Shown piece by piece: positions 30,222-41,652 of a stretch of DNA of 64,000 bases; the first letter of the stretch is position 1, and each line of letters starts with the position of its first letter. Where the stretch lies: NCBI GenBank assembly GCA_964019425.1, contig OZ025780.1:1444001-1508000 (forward strand). Reading direction: 5' to 3'. The DNA comes from Flectonema sp. DT1601 (taxonomy: Eukaryota; Euglenozoa; Diplonemea; Diplonemida; Diplonemidae). Both the position numbers and the translations under genes were made by a program. The notes under the pieces were generated by a model, which was not told where the DNA came from, did not search any database, and was given only the letters and a program-made list of their open reading frames with translations.

Positions 30222-31366
30222 TGTATTATATATAATGAGGTCTGGTGAGATAATGTAACGTAACACGCCTACTAGGATTTCCTCCACAACTCACACAAAG
30301 TTTTAAAAAAAAAAGATCATTATTTCGCTTAATGATTATGTCTGAAGGCGAAAAAGTTATTTTAAAAAAAAAGATCTTTTTTTTTTTAAAGAAAAACCAT
30401 AACTTAGAAAAAACTATAAATAACAGCAAGCAATAATTCACATCAGATGTATTCAACTCAACGTGAATTATTATTGTTGGAGGTGGTTAGGTTGGGGGAA
30501 CTTGAAATTGGTAGATGGCTCAGCTGATCGACAAAGTGGTCAACAATTCACAACCAAGGAAGCAAGAAACCTCATTTACAACAATTAGTCGAAAGAAAGG
30601 TTTTTTTTTTCGTTTTTGGGACAATCCGCAGTTTTTTAACCAGTATTACTGGCGACACATGGAAACAGATAACATTTTTTTTTTTTTGACATAATAAATA
30701 AACGGGGCTCTTAATCTGAATAGTTTAAAAACACATCATGTTCTGTTGTTACATAAAACACTGTGGAATACGTAGTTTCAGGAGCCTTAATCTCATACAA
30801 CTTGTCCTTAGACCTTCGGTAAGTTCTAAGGGACTTCATTCCGGTTTATTAATAAATCGGATTTGTCATTTTTATATTTCAAAGGAATTGATTTTTTTAA
30901 CTCCATCGGAGCTCGCTAGGGGAAAAAAAAAAAAAAAAAAAAAAAAAAAGATAGAACAAAATAATTAATTTAAAGTATTTATTGGTTTATAATTTCTGAA
31001 CAAAGTTACCCACATAGCATCACTGGCACTGTCTGATAGGACAATCGTAGATACCAGGGACTCTGTATTACTGAGTTGCTAATACAATTCGAAATACAAA
31101 ACTGGAGATAAGAAGCCCCAAGTCGGGAGATTTGATTCGATACGAAAGAAATTTATCTGGGGAGGTAACTTGATATTAATATTAAATGGAAAGCAACTTG
31201 AAACTGGCAAAAAACGAGAATAGCGTTCGGCCAAACCTGGTTGCAATATAAGAAATCAACAGTTGGTGTCGATAAAAAATCCCATATGTGCTGTCGAATA
31301 TGGGGATTCGGGGGGCCACGTACTACAGGTCGGGGAGGGGGAAGAGAAATGCTTTGAAAGCTTTGT
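30222..31366. other. Intergenic with one dispersed repeat copy
   Basis: A/T runs (30371-30388, 30922-30947) and no supported gene. A dispersed repeat copy lies at 31157-31300, just past the stop of the mucin-like gene. Confidence 0.5.
31157..31300. repeat. Dispersed repeat 2, copy A
   Basis: Starts CTGGGGAGGTAACTTGATAT and contains GAAAGCAACTTGAAACTGGC. The first 60 bases recur at 40839-40899 with one substitution and two one-base length differences. The whole length, including CAACAGTTGGT and CCATATGTGCTGTC, recurs in diverged form at 61775-61898. Confidence 0.8.
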
Positions 31367-34090
31367 CTATTTAACACACTCAACCTTATGATACGGCCAA
31401 TGTTTTAGTCTGCATTCATCACAGCAGTATGATGCATTTTGACAACAGCAATAAATCGAAAATATCGGTGAGGTCGGTTTCGTACAATTACCACAAAACC
31501 GAAGTGGTTGGGAACGGCAGTGCAACAGACGGAGAGCGCGGCTGATAATTTCAGACTGCGGGAGATGTTTGACATCGATTCCTTTTAACTCTAAAGCCTC
31601 AAGTAATGACATTACTGCTTGTTCTTCAACTAAGTATGGATCCACTACTGTTGTGAAGTCTGTATGTGGAATAGGATCAAGTGATTCCCAACTATCTTGA
31701 ATAGAATTATATCTTCTACTTTCCTTAACTTCCACAGGTAGTCCACTTGCAATAATATTTGTGTGAAGTTTATCTGCTGGTGGAGAAACCGGCATGGGTG
31801 ACAACCTTCCTATTGGATCCTCACTAACAAAAGAGACTTGTTGCTGTTGCTGTTGTTGTTGTTGTTGCTGCAGTGGAGGTGGAGGGTAATTCCATGCATC
31901 ATAAGCCATTGATGGAGATCGTTCTTGGAGTCTTGGATCTGAAGGACTTCTACCAGTCCTGGTCACTACGGGATGTAATTCACAGTTGTCGTTTGCTATT
32001 TGGACGACATTTTTTGAAGCGCGTCCGCGGTTAGTTAATCTGATGATTAGTAAACTTCCGAGTGCGAGAATTCCACCAATCCCAGCGATACCTAACCAGA
32101 GAGTAACAGACGAGTAATCATTAGATTTATTAACAGTCGGTTCTGGAGTAGGTAAAGCTGTCGGCACCGCAACTGGAGACTCACTCGGCAATGCAGTTTC
32201 TTGAACCGGCACATGAGTTGGGTGCGGAGTTGCAGGTGGATGTGTATTTTCCCGAGGGAACATAGCTCTGAATGATGAATTTTCATCAGTTATGAATTTC
32301 TGAACGACGTGATACAAATCAAGAGCACTATCTCCTCCTTCAAACTGAGCAATAAAAGTAATAATCGTATCGCAAACATCTAAAAAACACTTTCCCTCAA
32401 TCTCAATCAACCCACCCTTAAAATCATCAGTACTCTGAGGACATGAGTAATCAACTTTTGTGCGAACGCTGTGGCATCCCACACCTGGATTTCCGGCGTC
32501 TGCTAAACAACCGTACTCTAAGACAACACTAGTGACTGAAATGTCTGGGGAAGTTATTTGATTTCTTAGTGATTGCAACAATAAATCACATGCTACTTCA
32601 TACCTAAATAAAGTAACCACTCCAATAGATACCGAACTCGGTTGATAACTAATCTTATCAGGAGTAAGCGTCTCAGGTACTTGCGTACTCACAGGACTTG
32701 AAGTGTTCGGAGCAGCTGATGGGCCGTTGGTCTCGTCAAGTATCGTTTTTGTTTTTGTTAATTGAAAATCCGGATTAGGAATTTTTGATATCGACAGAGT
32801 ATTTGAAACAGTTAAAATAACATCCTCTTGACTTGTCTGAGTATTAGTAACACTGAGTGACTCAACAACAGTACTTGATTTAGAAACAGTTTCTGAAGTC
32901 GTATTATCATTCGATAAAATATCTGATGTTGGCGTCTGTCGATTCATTGACTCCGATATCGATAAGGTTTCTGAAATTGATGAATTCTCGCCAACAGTAC
33001 TCATCTCAGTCTCTGTATCATAAGATGTTGTTTGTGTTACTGACCAGCTATCAGTACTGACCTCTGAATTTTTTATAGTTGAGCTCACAGAAGTAGTGAC
33101 GGAGTTAGAGTCATCGGTTGCTGTTGTTTGTTTTGGCGTTGTTACTGTTGCTGTTGTCGTTGGTGCTGTTGTTGCTGTCGTTGTTAGTGTTGGTGTTGTT
33201 GTCGTTATTAGTGGTGGTGTTGCTGTCGTTGTTGCTGTTGTCGCTGGTGCTATTGTTGCAGTCGTTGTTAGTGTTGGTGTTGCGGTTGCTGTCGTTGTTG
33301 GTGCTGTTGTTGTTAGTGTTGGTGTTGCTGTTGCTGTCGTTGTTGCTGTTGTCGCTGGTGCTGTTGTTGCTGTCGTTGTTAGTGTTGGTGTTGCTGTTGC
33401 TGTCGTTGTTGCTATTGTTGCTGCTGTCGTTGTTGCTGGTGTTGCTGCTGTCGTTGTTAGTGTTGGTGTAGCTGTTGTTGTTAGTGTTGGTGTAGCTGTT
33501 GTTGTTAGTGTTGGTGTAGCTGTTGTTGTTAGTGTTGGTGTAGCTGTTGTTGTTAGTGTTGGTGTTGCTGTCGTTGTTAGTGTTGGTGTAGCTGTTGTTG
33601 TTAGTGTTGGTGTAGCTGTTGTTGTTAGTGTTGGTGTTGCTGTCGTTGTTAGTGTTGGTGTAGCTGTTGTTGTTAGTGTTGGTGTAGCTGTTGTTGTTAG
33701 TGTTGGTGTTGCTGTCGTTGCTGGTGCTGCTGTCGTTGTTAGTGTTGGTGTTGCTGTCGTTGCTGATGCTGCTGTCGTTGTTAGTGTTAGTGTTGCTGTT
33801 GCTGTCGTTGTTGCTGGTGTTGCTGCTGTCGTTGTTGCTAGTGTTGCTGCTGTCGTTGTTAGTGTTGGTGTTGCTGTTGCTGTCGTTGTTGCTGGTGTTG
33901 CTGTTGTCGTTGTTGTTAGTGTTGCTGTTGTCGTTGGTGCTGTTGTTGCTGTTTTATTTCTTCTTGAGCCTGACTGCGCCATTGAACTCATTGTTACACT
34001 CTCCGTAATTGTTAATGTGGTAGTGTAATCAGCAATGACCATCACAACCATCGCCATCACTATCACTAAATACGATATCTTACACGACAT
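31367..34090 (-). CDS. Mucin-like type-I membrane protein with cytoplasmic MYND zinc finger
   Basis: 907 residues. Seen: a signal peptide (MSCKISYLVIVMAMVVMVIA); a Thr-rich mucin-like region at about 45-330 built of TPTLTTTA-type units; a Ser/Thr-rich stretch to about 450; a small Cys-containing domain at about 490-620 (FRYEVACDLLLQSLRNQI, CPQSTDDFKGGLIEIEGKC); a Pro-rich stalk; a membrane helix at about 660-683 (LWLGIAGIGGILALGSLLII); poly-Gln near 740-751; and a C-terminal MYND finger from about 860 (CGNC, then YCCDECRLKHWPYHKVEC). MYND fingers normally serve protein interaction in nuclear or cytoplasmic proteins. Their presence on the tail of a heavily O-glycosylatable surface protein is unusual. 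Single frame, no intron needed. Confidence 0.82.
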   Translation of the reverse strand: MSCKISYLVIVMAMVVMVIADYTTTLTITESVTMSSMAQSGSRRNKTATTAPTTTATLTTTTTATPATTTATATPTLTTTAATLATTTAATPATTTATATLTLTTTAASATTATPTLTTTAAPATTATPTLTTTATPTLTTTATPTLTTTATPTLTTTATPTLTTTATPTLTTTATPTLTTTATPTLTTTATPTLTTTATPTLTTTATPTLTTTAATPATTTAATIATTTATATPTLTTTATTAPATTATTTATATPTLTTTAPTTTATATPTLTTTATIAPATTATTTATPPLITTTTPTLTTTATTAPTTTATVTTPKQTTATDDSNSVTTSVSSTIKNSEVSTDSWSVTQTTSYDTETEMSTVGENSSISETLSISESMNRQTPTSDILSNDNTTSETVSKSSTVVESLSVTNTQTSQEDVILTVSNTLSISKIPNPDFQLTKTKTILDETNGPSAAPNTSSPVSTQVPETLTPDKISYQPSSVSIGVVTLFRYEVACDLLLQSLRNQITSPDISVTSVVLEYGCLADAGNPGVGCHSVRTKVDYSCPQSTDDFKGGLIEIEGKCFLDVCDTIITFIAQFEGGDSALDLYHVVQKFITDENSSFRAMFPRENTHPPATPHPTHVPVQETALPSESPVAVPTALPTPEPTVNKSNDYSSVTLWLGIAGIGGILALGSLLIIRLTNRGRASKNVVQIANDNCELHPVVTRTGRSPSDPRLQERSPSMAYDAWNYPPPPLQQQQQQQQQQQVSFVSEDPIGRLSPMPVSPPADKLHTNIIASGLPVEVKESRRYNSIQDSWESLDPIPHTDFTTVVDPYLVEEQAVMSLLEALELKGIDVKHLPQSEIISRALRLLHCRSQPLRFCGNCTKPTSPIFSIYCCCQNASYCCDECRLKHWPYHKVECVK
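33466..33720. repeat. 24-bp coding minisatellite with 72-bp higher-order pattern
   Basis: Two synonymous versions of a 24-bp unit, differing at two sites (GCTGTT...GGTGTA versus GCTGTC...GGTGTT on the plus strand), are arranged A-A-A-A-B-A-A-B-A-A-B. Each encodes TPTLTTTA on the minus strand. The AAB periodicity points to unequal exchange of 72-bp blocks. Confidence 0.8.
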
Positions 34091-34643
34091 TGTTATTAAT
34101 ACGCTAACTAGTCATTAGTAGCAATTTATTTCCGCTGTAACAGTTTCCTGTTGTTTTGTCTTAAATAAAAAAAATACGAAAATAAATAAAGAAAGCAGTT
34201 TTTTTGGCAGCAGTGGTGTTCTTTTTATTTTTTGTTTTTTTTCAAACAAAGTAGCTAATCGGACACATTAAATGCAGTCTTTCAGAAAGACTACCTCTGT
34301 TCTGGTGAAGAAAATAAAATAAAGGGAGCTTATTATAATTTCACTACGAAATCACTTTGTAGCAGTAGCACGAAATCAGAAGACAGGCAGCTGACTGCAT
34401 ATGTTATTTGTAGGTTGGTTAAAAAAAAGAGGAAAGAGAAAGAGAAACAAAAAACAAATCTCTCTCTTTTTTTTTTCTTTTCTTTTTTTTTTTGTACCGA
34501 CGTAGTCGGAGAAGAAACTATTCAGATTGAAAGCCGTTACTTCTTGTAGTCATCCCCGTGAGACAGGATTCTGTCTGCGTTCAACGAAATACAAGGCTAA
34601 TCTGAACGGTTTTGTTTACAATTTAATCAAGGGGTAGATCTGG

Positions 34644-34679
<36 letters not shown>

Positions 34680-34797
34680 TTAAATTAATAATTTGAAGAA
34701 CTATCTGTTGGTAAAAATAAATAAATAAATAAAAATACTTTATAGTGTTTTAGAAGTCCCTAAGTTGGTTAATAATGTTTGTTGATTGTGTTTGTAC
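34091..34797. other. Intergenic, nothing recognised
   Basis: Holds runs at 34482-34493 and 34649-34674 and no supported gene. A poly-T followed by GTACCGACG at 34482-34500 resembles the tailed end of the SINE-like repeat, but the rest does not match. Confidence 0.45.
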
Positions 34798-37176
34798 CTA
34801 CATAGTGAACTTTGTTGGACCTCTCTTGTTCCTCGGAAGGGTTTTCGCAAAACAGGTGTGTCCCTTAATCAAAGGTTTCATAACATCATAAAACTGATCT
34901 GATCTTGTTAGTTTTTGTTTCAGAGCAAGCTCTCTTTGATCTCTACCAATTTGTTTTTCAAACACAATACAACCTCTACTCGTTACTTTATTAGGATCAA
35001 TAGGAGAGTAAACCTTATCTAATGGTTTAGTCACCTGCCATGCTCCGAAAGATTGAGCACGCGATGTTGTTTTTAACATATCTGGAGCAGTGTCGTGTCG
35101 TACTCGGATACCCTCATCAGATGGGTTGCAATCTGTTTCGTTACTTTTGTCAATTAAAAAGTTATTTCCGTGACCACTCGTCCAATCAACATGAGCCGAT
35201 ATGGACTTCTTATAACGTAGAGAGTACCCAGGGTTGTAGTCGAGGTTTATGTTATCATTTTTATGTAAAAAATCTGGTCTGGGTAATTGCGTATCGTAAT
35301 TAACCGCCCCTGGAATCTGAGGAGACGTTGCCGCATGAGATATGTTAAGACGTGATCTGTTGTCAGGTATCGAATAGCTCTTACTATGAGATTGACTTTT
35401 GGAAAAATCGACAACAGTTGGTCGCTTATAAGTCGACAGATGTTTATCATCCGCGTTGTATGCCGCACCATAAGATCCTATATTTAGTTGAACAGAATCT
35501 CTACTTGTAGAATAATTAAATAATGGAACAGACACATGTTCATCTGTTGTTATTTGATAAACTACATCAGGTGCGTTACCTGATTTATGAACATCAAACC
35601 CCTTTCCGTGTTGACCCCATCGTGCTTGTTGTTTTGTCATATTAATACTACCCGTCGTGGATGACGATACCAAGTGACAGTTGTACGGCCAATAAGTGTC
35701 AGGTGTTGCTGCTCGTGCCATACTCTTTCGTTCGGTTGATACAAAGGCTGATGAAGGACGAGAATTATTTGCGTTCTGTGCCTGTTGCATTCTATGAATC
35801 CACTTCTTGTATTCGTGAGGATGATGTCGATCAACTGCTCCAAACTCATCTTTTCCATCAGTAGCACCACCCAACATTGAAAGAGGATTTGGTTCTCCGC
35901 CAATCCCAAGTCCATCCACCGCCACTGTTTTATTATTTTCAACACCTTCTCCATTTATACTTCCCCGCATTGCCGGGGCCGCAGAATGCGGTCTCCGATT
36001 CTTCTTAGCCTGCGGGCGAGTAGTATGAGCGTCCTTATTCCAGTCAGGTGGCTGTTTTTTTTTTAATTAACATCTAAACTGGAGTGGAAAGAAACACAAG
36101 TAGAAGTCTGCACAAACTTCTGCTGACTTCAAAAAGTTAAAACCAACATAAGTAAGTTAGTTTAACTGCATAATTTCACTCAACAGCGTGGAGAACTAGT
36201 AGTAGTAGTTAGTATTAAAGGTTATCAGTCAAAAGAAAGGGAGAGGGCGGAAAAATTCAATCGAATGCAAAAGTTAGCAGAACTAAATATGTATCAGATT
36301 TCTCAAAAATGACACCAAACGCAATCACCACATGAAAAGGTTAATCAGGGATAATAGTAAGGACAAGTGGTTCATAATTTATTACCAAACAAGAAGGTGA
36401 TATGAAAACACACTAAATATAAAATATGATACCTTGACTGGTGATCTCTGTACACAGGTATAACGAGGATTATATTGACCTATGCAGGGCTTGGTATCAG
36501 ACATGTAGTCGGGAAGATAACGAGAGGATTTTGATAAGTAAAAAGTCGATGGTTTTGGATCAGATGTTTCCTTAGCTTCACATGCTACTTGATCTTCAAG
36601 AACTGCTAACATTCGCTGTTCTGCTAACTCTGGTGAGATGTCAGTGTCGGGGCTTATTGAAGGTGACAGACCAGGTGATGAAACACCGTCAGATGAGAAT
36701 GTCAGTTGCTGCTGTTGTTGTTGTCGTATTGCGGCTCGGTGACGGGATGACCATGGTCGACGTACACAATATTTTTCATATTTCTTATCGACAGGGTCAG
36801 CTTCAGGTCTTAAAAGTAATTCACCACCTTCATCATATTTTATATCCATAGTCTTGTTAAATGTTGAACACTTGGTTACCTTTCTATCGTTTACTATTTT
36901 CATAGAAAAATCAACATTCTCTCGAGGTGATGACAACAACTCTTCACTTCGTCCTTTATCGAATGCCTCTCCAGTGCCAAATGCATCCAAGTCGAGGTTT
37001 ATTGGTATGCCTGGGATACTTCTTTCCAATGATTTCTTTTTCTTTTTTTTCTTCTTCACTCCAACTATGTTTGATTTAGCAAATTGTCGAGTTCCGATTG
37101 AAATCTCACTCATATATCCTGCCTTTGATATACTCTGCGGGGGTATAATATTAATATATCGATCATCTGGTAACAT
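34798..37176 (-). CDS. Unknown protein, possibly axonemal (2 exons)
   Basis: Exons 36433-37176 and 34798-36051 join in phase 0 to 665 residues; the 381-bp intron has GTATCA and AACAG ends. No family recognised with certainty. Seen: a poly-Lys run near residue 45 from an A-rich stretch; a poly-Gln run near 155; a motif CIGQYNPRYTCVQRSPVK spanning the splice that resembles Pro-Gly/Tyr repeats (STPG/SHIPPO-like) of microtubule-inner or axonemal proteins; and a basic C-terminal block (RDQRELALKQKLTRSDQFYD, GHTCFAKTLPRNKRGP). Composition is mostly disordered. A flagellar role is inference. TTCTACAG lies six bases before the ATG. Confidence 0.6.
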
Positions 37177-38460
37177 TTAAACCTGTAGAATATATAGTAT
37201 GAAATAGTTTAAAATAATGATGTTGTTTGTTGATAATAATTGAGAAAAGGAAGGCTTGGTATGGCCTCTCTCTGATTGTGTGTTCTGAAGGAGGGGAAAT
37301 ATAACTTTATTAAATATTTTTGAATCTAAAAAAAATAAAACTCAATAATCAAGAAAAGAGGACAGAATGAATAAGTATCTACGGGATGACCCACGCAAAC
37401 GCTTACTTACTTTGCTTCCTTTCTTTGTATCTCAACAACGAGAGAACCGGGGTTACCTTTTTTTTTTTTTTTTTTTTTAAAATTCCTTCTTCTTTTGTAA
37501 TTTAGTTGGTGTACGTTGTGTTTGGTTTTGTCTTTTCTTTCTTTATTTCCCCACTCGAACTCAGTTGGGGGGGAGAGAGAGGAGAGAGAGAGAGAGGGTA
37601 GGAAAAGTAATCAATGAAGAATACTATAGCCCAGCACCGTACAGGTCGACACCCATTCAGCACCACACCTTCTGTTACAATTTTATATCTTTCGGCGGCT
37701 CTCTTTTTTTTTTTCCATTTCTTTTTTTTTTTTTCCTTCTCCTTTTTTTGTTTGACCCTTGCCTTTTGTTTTTTTCCTATACCAATGGCAAAAAGAAACT
37801 GGTGTAAGGGAGAAAAAAAAGGGGAAAAAAGTCTTAACAAGGAGGTTGGTGTCGATCGCGGGGGGAAGTTGGGAAATGGATTTGGAAGGAAGTCCCTTGA
37901 AACTTTACGCAAAAACACGTTTTAAAAAAAATGTTTTCTTTTTTTTTTTTAATAACTTTTTTTGTTTTTTTTTTTATTTTCTCTTTTAATTTTTTTTATT
38001 TTTATATCTTTTTTTTTTTTTTTCCCCATTTTTGTCCCTACTCCCTTCCTACCCAGGGTTTTTTTTTTTGAGTTGAGTTTATTTTTTTGGTTTCTTGGTT
38101 CTTGTTCTTGTCTCCCGACAGTAAAAGTCAAGGGACTCCAAACACATCGACTGATATAATAGAAAATTCTTCGATTTTACTGCTAATTCAACGCACGGGG
38201 TGAAACTTTGACAATGTAAAAAACACTCACTCGACGCATGGGGGGCACAATTAACACGGCTGCACAAGCATAACCAATACAAGGAAGCAACGAACCAGGG
38301 GAAAAAATAACTCAGACAAATAATGCAGTCCGGTAGTGACACTGTCTCTGGGTGTTGCTTTTGAGGGTGTTTTTCTTCTTCTTCTTTTTTTTTTTTTTGA
38401 TACAGTAAAAAAAAAAAAAAGAGAAAATGGGAATAGGAATCACCAAAGGCTTACTCAAAC
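37177..38460. other. 1.3-kb low-complexity spacer
   Basis: Dominated by T-rich and A-rich tracts (37458-37478, 37937-38060, 38384-38420) and a GAGAGA run at 37571-37598. Frames here are phenylalanine- or lysine-rich and not credible. Confidence 0.5.
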
Positions 38461-39954
38461 CTATGCGGCAAGGGCTTTCTTGACATTGCCTGCCAATGTG
38501 TCCATGAATTCGGTGGTATTTTGATAGTTTTCACGCTTCATCTTGGCACCGTGGATGAGGAGGGCAAGATCCTTAGTCATGTGACCTTCCTCAACAGTCT
38601 TAACAATAATCTTGTCAAGAGTGTCGGCAAAGTGAACGGCTTCACTGTTTCCATCTAACTTTCCTCTGTGACGGATACCACCAGTCCAAGCGTAGATGGA
38701 CGCGATAGGGTTGGTTGAGGTTTCCTCACCCTTTTGCCACTGACGGTAATGTCTAGTTACGGTACCGTGAGCTGCTTCCGCCTCAACAGTCTTACCATCT
38801 GGGCACATCAATACTGAAGTCATGAGACCAAGTGATCCAAATCCTTGAGCAACGATATCAGACTGAACATCTCCATCGTAGTTCTTGCATGCCCATACAA
38901 TACCTCCACTTCCCTTTAGTACTTGTGCTACCTGATCATCAATTAGACGATGTTCATACCAGAGACCTGCGTCTTCAAACTTCGTTTTGTATTCAGCCGC
39001 AAAGATGTCCTCAAAGACCTGCATGAACATTCCATCGTACACTTTAAGAATTGTATTCTTTGTTGATAACTGACATGGGTATCCCTTCATTAGAGAATAT
39101 TCGAATGAGGCTCTGGCAAAGTCCACAATCGACTGCTTATAGTTATACATTCCCATTGCGACACCACCATCGTCTCCGTATTCAGCGATTGGAACGGTCT
39201 GGGGTTCTGTTTTTTTATGTTTTTTTTTTTTAATTCTTTTTTGACTTTAAAACCCACGTCATAAAGTTCTATTCAATACATACCTGATCCATCCTTTGGA
39301 GTGAATGTCATGGTGACCTTACCGGCCTTGTCAAACGCCAAGTCAGTTGCTTTGTATTGGTCACCGTGAGCGTGTCTTCCAATAACAATCGGCTTAGTCC
39401 ATCCAGGGACCAATCTTGGAATATTTCTGATGATGATTGGTTCACGGAAGACAGTACCTCCGAGGATGTTTCTAATAGTTCCGTTTGGAGATTTCCACAT
39501 CTTTTTTAATTTGAATTCCTCAACACGAGCCTCATCCGGAGTGATTGTCGCACATTTAACACCAACCTGATGCTTAAGCATGGCATAGGCAGAGTCAAAT
39601 GTCACCTTGTCGTCAGTTTCGTCTCTGTGTTCAATTCCCAAATCGTAGTACTCCAACGGAACGTCAACGAATGGATGTATTAATTTGTCTTTTATGTCCT
39701 GCCAGCTGTTTTATTATTGTAATGATAGGGAAGTTATTAGTTTGGCGGGGGAAAAAGAAAACTGTGAGCTCTTTTAAATGCATAAGGTACCTTTAAACTC
39801 ATATTTAAGAAGAACAGGATACATACATAATACGGGTCATCTCGTCACCATCAAGCTCAACGACGGTATTTTTAATTTTAATTCTTTCGTGAGTGACGGC
39901 GGTTTGGGAGAAGGCTCTTCTCCCGCTGGTGACGCTCTTCCGTAATTGTTGCAT
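38461..39954 (-). CDS. NADP-dependent isocitrate dehydrogenase, mitochondrial (3 exons)
   Basis: Exons 39827-39954, 39284-39705 and 38461-39206 join to 431 residues; introns of 121 and 77 bp have GTATGT donors and CAG acceptors. The enzyme oxidises isocitrate to 2-oxoglutarate, making NADPH. Seen: an Arg/Ser-rich presequence ([19 protein letters not shown]) pointing to mitochondria; the family N-terminus [18 protein letters not shown], restored across splice 1; [39 protein letters not shown]; the metal-site segment [20 protein letters not shown]; and [20 protein letters not shown]. All expected motifs are present. Nine A bases directly precede the ATG. Confidence 0.96.
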
Positions 39955-40838
39955 TTTTTTTTTGTTTTGGTGATAACAGACCTGAGGAGGTAATGAGTAC
40001 GTTGTTGTCAGTAATTATTAATTATAGTCTCAATTACGATAGCCTGCCTTCACTGACCACACAGATCTACACAATACATACAGTGGTGATAAGACTGTAT
40101 TCTCAATCTGTATTTCTGAGCTGGTGACAGTCTTTTTGATCCGGTACCTGAAGGTATTATAAAGTTTTTTTCCTGTTTGAAGGAGAATATTATGAGTTGT
40201 CGGAATCCGACGATACCAGGCTCAATCCATCACTGGTTTCATTATTCATTCTTTGTTCTTTTAGACTTTTCCCATTGTTAACACACATGGATCAGAAAGC
40301 TTTCCACTACTACAATAAAGAATTGCCAGAATACGTTTTTTCAACAGAAAACTTAAACAGGGTCCCCGGTTTTTATGTTTCATATTTTCCCTCAGGTTTG
40401 ATTCTTTCTATTATGTGACTCAGGGTTTATTTTAGGGAAGTGAGTTAGTTCACTTTGGCAAAAACCCAAGATTGAACAGGCCAGGATCTAAGACGGTTAC
40501 TGTTAAAAATAAAAATAGATTCTTAAAGAGACATTGTTCTGGACAGTCTGTAAAACCCACAATACTATCGGAAGCCGAGTTAATTCGTACCATTCCACAT
40601 GTCGAGGCAGCCATGGATCCGAACTCGGTGATCATGGAGGAGATGAGAAGTGCATGCGCGCAATCGCCAAGAGCAACGTTAGGCGAAGTGGGCACGTTCT
40701 GCGATCCGAGTGTGAAGATGTCGATGGAAGTGATGAGAGAGAACGCATTGGTGTTAATCGGAAGAGAGGCGGTGTATTTGATGTGACGAGTGGGTGAGAC
40801 AGAGTGGAATTGGTATTGCGGCCTACTTTCTATTGAAT

Positions 40839-40899
40839 CTGGGGAGTAACTTGATACTAATATTAAATGGAAAGCAACTTGAAACTGGCAAAAACGAGG
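40839..40899. repeat. Dispersed repeat 2, copy B (short)
   Basis: Matches the first 60 bases of the copy at 31157 almost exactly, then diverges. It lies within the minus frame at 40450-40908, so the apparent protein similarity between this place and 31153-31383 comes from the repeat. Confidence 0.8.
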
Positions 40900-41232
40900 G
40901 GGATTCAAAATGTCAAAGTAACACTGTCTAGAACATCTAGCTTGTTAAAAGGGGTATACCAACATATTGGTTACTGCGATAGCTCATAAAGTACACAACT
41001 GTAAGAAAAAAAGAATTTAATCGAAAAATGCGTGGTTACACTGAAGATAATCTGGCAGATGAAGAATCCGCTCAGAGAGTTCTCAAGAAGGTGAAATACT
41101 GTGGGTATTTTTACATTATTACCAGGAAATTGGGGCTACCGTGGGCTTTTTTATATTATTACCAGTATTGGGGATTTTTTGGGTTCCAAAGATAAAAACT
41201 TCTTTTCTTTTTTTTGGATGTGCGAACCTAGA

Positions 41233-41443
41233 CCCAAAAGAGGAAAGGCCAAAAAGCCTAATACAGGGAATGAAAACAGAGGTAACTATGTTGTAAAATA
41301 AAGTTGTTATAAACAGAGAAAATTAAAATAAACAGAGAGAAAGAACAACAGAAAGGATGCCCCAAAAGATTCAAGGCCAAAAAAAGCCTGAAACAGTGAA
41401 TAAAAACAGAGGTGACTTGGTTGTAAAATAAAGTTGTTCAGAA
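41233..41443. repeat. Direct repeat pair, about 80 bp each
   Basis: 41233-41312 and 41364-41443 share AAAAGA, AAGGCCAAAAA, AGCCTRA, TGAAAACAGAGGT and TTGTAAAATAAAGTTGTT in order. The identity is high but not perfect. They lie beside the Polinton-type fossil. Confidence 0.65.
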
Positions 41444-41652
41444 AGATAAAAATGGGCAACTTGAAATAAGCCCCATACCCACTATAACCTAGCCATCGTT
41501 TTCATTTTGGCATGCTTAGGCAAAGGAAAAACAAGTTTAATTTAGAAAAACAAAAAAATGAATAACTTTGCGCGAGCGAAGCGAGCCTGGACGGGTATCT
41601 CTAGTTCGGGTTAGGCAGTATGCATGTCATGTTTGCTCTATTAGTCACTACT

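Larger units (their letters stand above)
39955..41652. other. Accessory spacer with repeats and unassigned frames
   Basis: Between IDH and the fossil patch. Two opposing frames cover 40450-40908: plus 40472-40786, 104 residues, and minus 40450-40908, 152 residues. Neither has a recognised domain, though base composition there is richer in G+C than usual for spacers here. A dispersed repeat copy (40839-40899), a duplicated 80-bp block (41233-41312 / 41364-41443) and the GCGAGCGAAGCGAGC motif near 41572 mark this as a transposon-rich patch. Confidence 0.45.

Noticed and set aside
31153-31383. Small protein sharing a motif with a frame at 40450-40908
   Set aside because: The shared peptide is just the translation of dispersed repeat 2 in both places.
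33096-34028. Long plus-strand frame rich in VGVAVVVS
   Set aside because: It is the antisense of the Thr-repeat minisatellite of the mucin-like gene; the open frame results from the repeat period.
34482-34660. Third copy of the SINE-like repeat
   Set aside because: Only the poly-T plus GTACC end is similar; the body does not match the other two copies.
37502-38160. Several Phe- or Lys-rich frames on both strands
   Set aside because: They arise from homopolymer tracts and have no protein-like composition.
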